Of a stretch of 64,000 nucleotides of DNA, positions 63,085-64,000 are shown in pieces (the first letter of the stretch is position 1; each line of letters opens with the position of its first letter). Under the pieces are notes generated by a model. The model was not told where the DNA came from. It saw nothing but the letters and a program-made list of their open reading frames with translations, and ran no database searches. The DNA lies in NCBI GenBank assembly GCA_963678565.1, contig OY782875.1, positions 2,294,001-2,358,000 on the forward strand, written 5' to 3'. The stretch is from SKHV01 sp963678565. GTDB taxonomy: Bacteria; Bacteroidota; Bacteroidia; Bacteroidales; Prolixibacteraceae. The position numbers and the translations under genes are program-made.

Positions 63085-64000
63085 TTAATTTATTTTTATT
63101 TTCAATCGTTGTCCAACCCGCAAACTTCTGGAGTTTGAAATTCCATTCATTTTCATGATATTATCCGCTGAAATACCAGGATATCTTCGAGCGATGGTCC
63201 ACAAATTATCACCTCTTCTAACAGTATAATAAACATAACCATCTCCATCAGGTGCTTCGTTCGAATAGCTTTTTGAAGAAGTTACCGGTTTTTGCTTTAA
63301 ACTTGCTTGCTTTTGACTAAATGATAGGTTATTGAGATTGGTATAATATTCTCCCTGTCCTTGGGGAACATAAATTGTCAATTTTTGTCCAACACGAATC
63401 AAATTTCCCCGAATGTTGTTCCAATGGCGCAAGCTTGAGGCTTTTACCCTAAACCATTCAGCAATGTATCCTAAATTGTCACCCGATTTAACCTTGTAGT
63501 AGATTTTATCTTTTCCGGCTATATCAGAAGCAATATATCGATATGAAGTGCTGTTTGGATTTTTAATTTCATTATTTGGGAAATACTCTTCTCGCTTATA
63601 AGCAAAAATATGTTCTTCGAAATCGATAAAACGATTAACATCATCTTGAGGTAAACACAAAGGATAGGGTTTTGTTGGACGAGCAGGAATAATATCTCTA
63701 CGATACATGGGATTTATTTCTCGAAGCAGATCGATATTTAAATCGAGGGTATTTGCAACCTGATTAAGGTTTAAATATTCTTGCACCATAATGGTGTCGG
63801 TAATAATATCAAAGTTGGGCATTTTAACTTCTAAACCATGCTCACGATAATAATGCATTACATAAGTTGCCGAAATAAAAAGCGGAACATATCCTCTTGT
63901 TTCGCGTGGTAATCTATAATAAATCTTCCAATAATCGCGTTGTCCACCTGAACGTCGAATAGCTTTGTTTACATTTCCGGGACCACAATTATAAGCTGCA
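63085..64000 (-). CDS. mltD: Membrane-bound lytic murein transglycosylase with LysM domains (5' end beyond window)
   Basis: The frame stays open to the right edge (YNCGPGNVNKAIRRSGGQ and YRLPRETRGYVPLFISATYV), which is the end of an SLT domain of MltD type, so the first ATG inside the window is not the start. Two LysM modules follow (YYKVKSGDNLGYIAEWF and YYTVRRGDNLWTIARRY). It cleaves glycan strands of peptidoglycan. Confidence 0.9.
   Translation of the reverse strand, partial: AAYNCGPGNVNKAIRRSGGQRDYWKIYYRLPRETRGYVPLFISATYVMHYYREHGLEVKMPNFDIITDTIMVQEYLNLNQVANTLDLNIDLLREINPMYRRDIIPARPTKPYPLCLPQDDVNRFIDFEEHIFAYKREEYFPNNEIKNPNSTSYRYIASDIAGKDKIYYKVKSGDNLGYIAEWFRVKASSLRHWNNIRGNLIRVGQKLTIYVPQGQGEYYTNLNNLSFSQKQASLKQKPVTSSKSYSNEAPDGDGYVYYTVRRGDNLWTIARRYPGISADNIMKMNGISNSRSLRVGQRLKIKIN

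Overview
The window comes from a low-GC Bacteroidota chromosome, probably a marine member near Marinilabiliales (Marinifilum/Labilibaculum-like; this rank is an inference). Supporting signs are lipoprotein signals and SusD-free glycoside hydrolase loci, an OstA-like protein, tandem periplasmic PPIases, a CotH/DUF2490 pair, few Shine-Dalgarno sites and several TTG/GTG starts.

Left part (1 to about 36,293): a gene-cassette array with the architecture of a large chromosomal integron. Thirty complete attC-like repeats and one cut by the window edge (mostly 121-126 bp, two of 183 bp) separate 31 cassettes. Each cassette body starts with GTTnnnn and ends with the complementary nnnnAAC, as the core and inverse core sites of integron cassettes do. 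The repeats fall into six sequence types whose outer arms pair and covary (type A, arm TTGTATGTTGTCGGTGCGG; type B, GAGTAGTGGCAG; type C, GGTGTCG.AAGGG; type D, GCG.AGCGGATT-like with an internal GATTGTC/GACAATC hairpin; type E, GTGGTCGGGCGGG; type F, two different 183-bp forms). Nearly all cassette genes lie on the minus strand and the repeat follows the stop codon closely. Next to the last cassette, at 36,620-37,726, lies a tyrosine recombinase in the same orientation. It has an IntI-like N-terminal SAM domain but lacks the IntI-specific insertion between the catalytic Arg and the His-x-x-Arg box, so it is not a standard IntI. The 36,294-36,619 gap is the candidate attI.

Cassette cargo includes: a complete retron (effector, msr-msd RNA, reverse transcriptase), Shedu (DUF4263), an OLD-family ATPase/Toprim nuclease, a PD-(D/E)XK-EVE protein, Fic, ImmA/IrrE with a sigma-like partner, radical SAM proteins, a thymidylate-synthase-like/2TM/HAD trio, and many secreted or lipoprotein genes. 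A serine hydrolase cassette is present three times with identical genes, and one 570-bp cassette without a gene is present seven times, always with the same type A repeat.

Right part (37,958-64,000): ordinary chromosome. It holds GH27 alpha-galactosidase, M23 peptidase, PAS histidine kinase, methyltransferase, DUF2490 + CotH, tRNA-Pro(GGG), a cobalamin-riboswitch-controlled BtuFCD operon, a run of three PPIases + MoxR ATPase + OstA-like protein (envelope biogenesis), RecQ, GH2 beta-galactosidase, two coupled SDR enzymes and a LysM lytic transglycosylase cut by the right edge.
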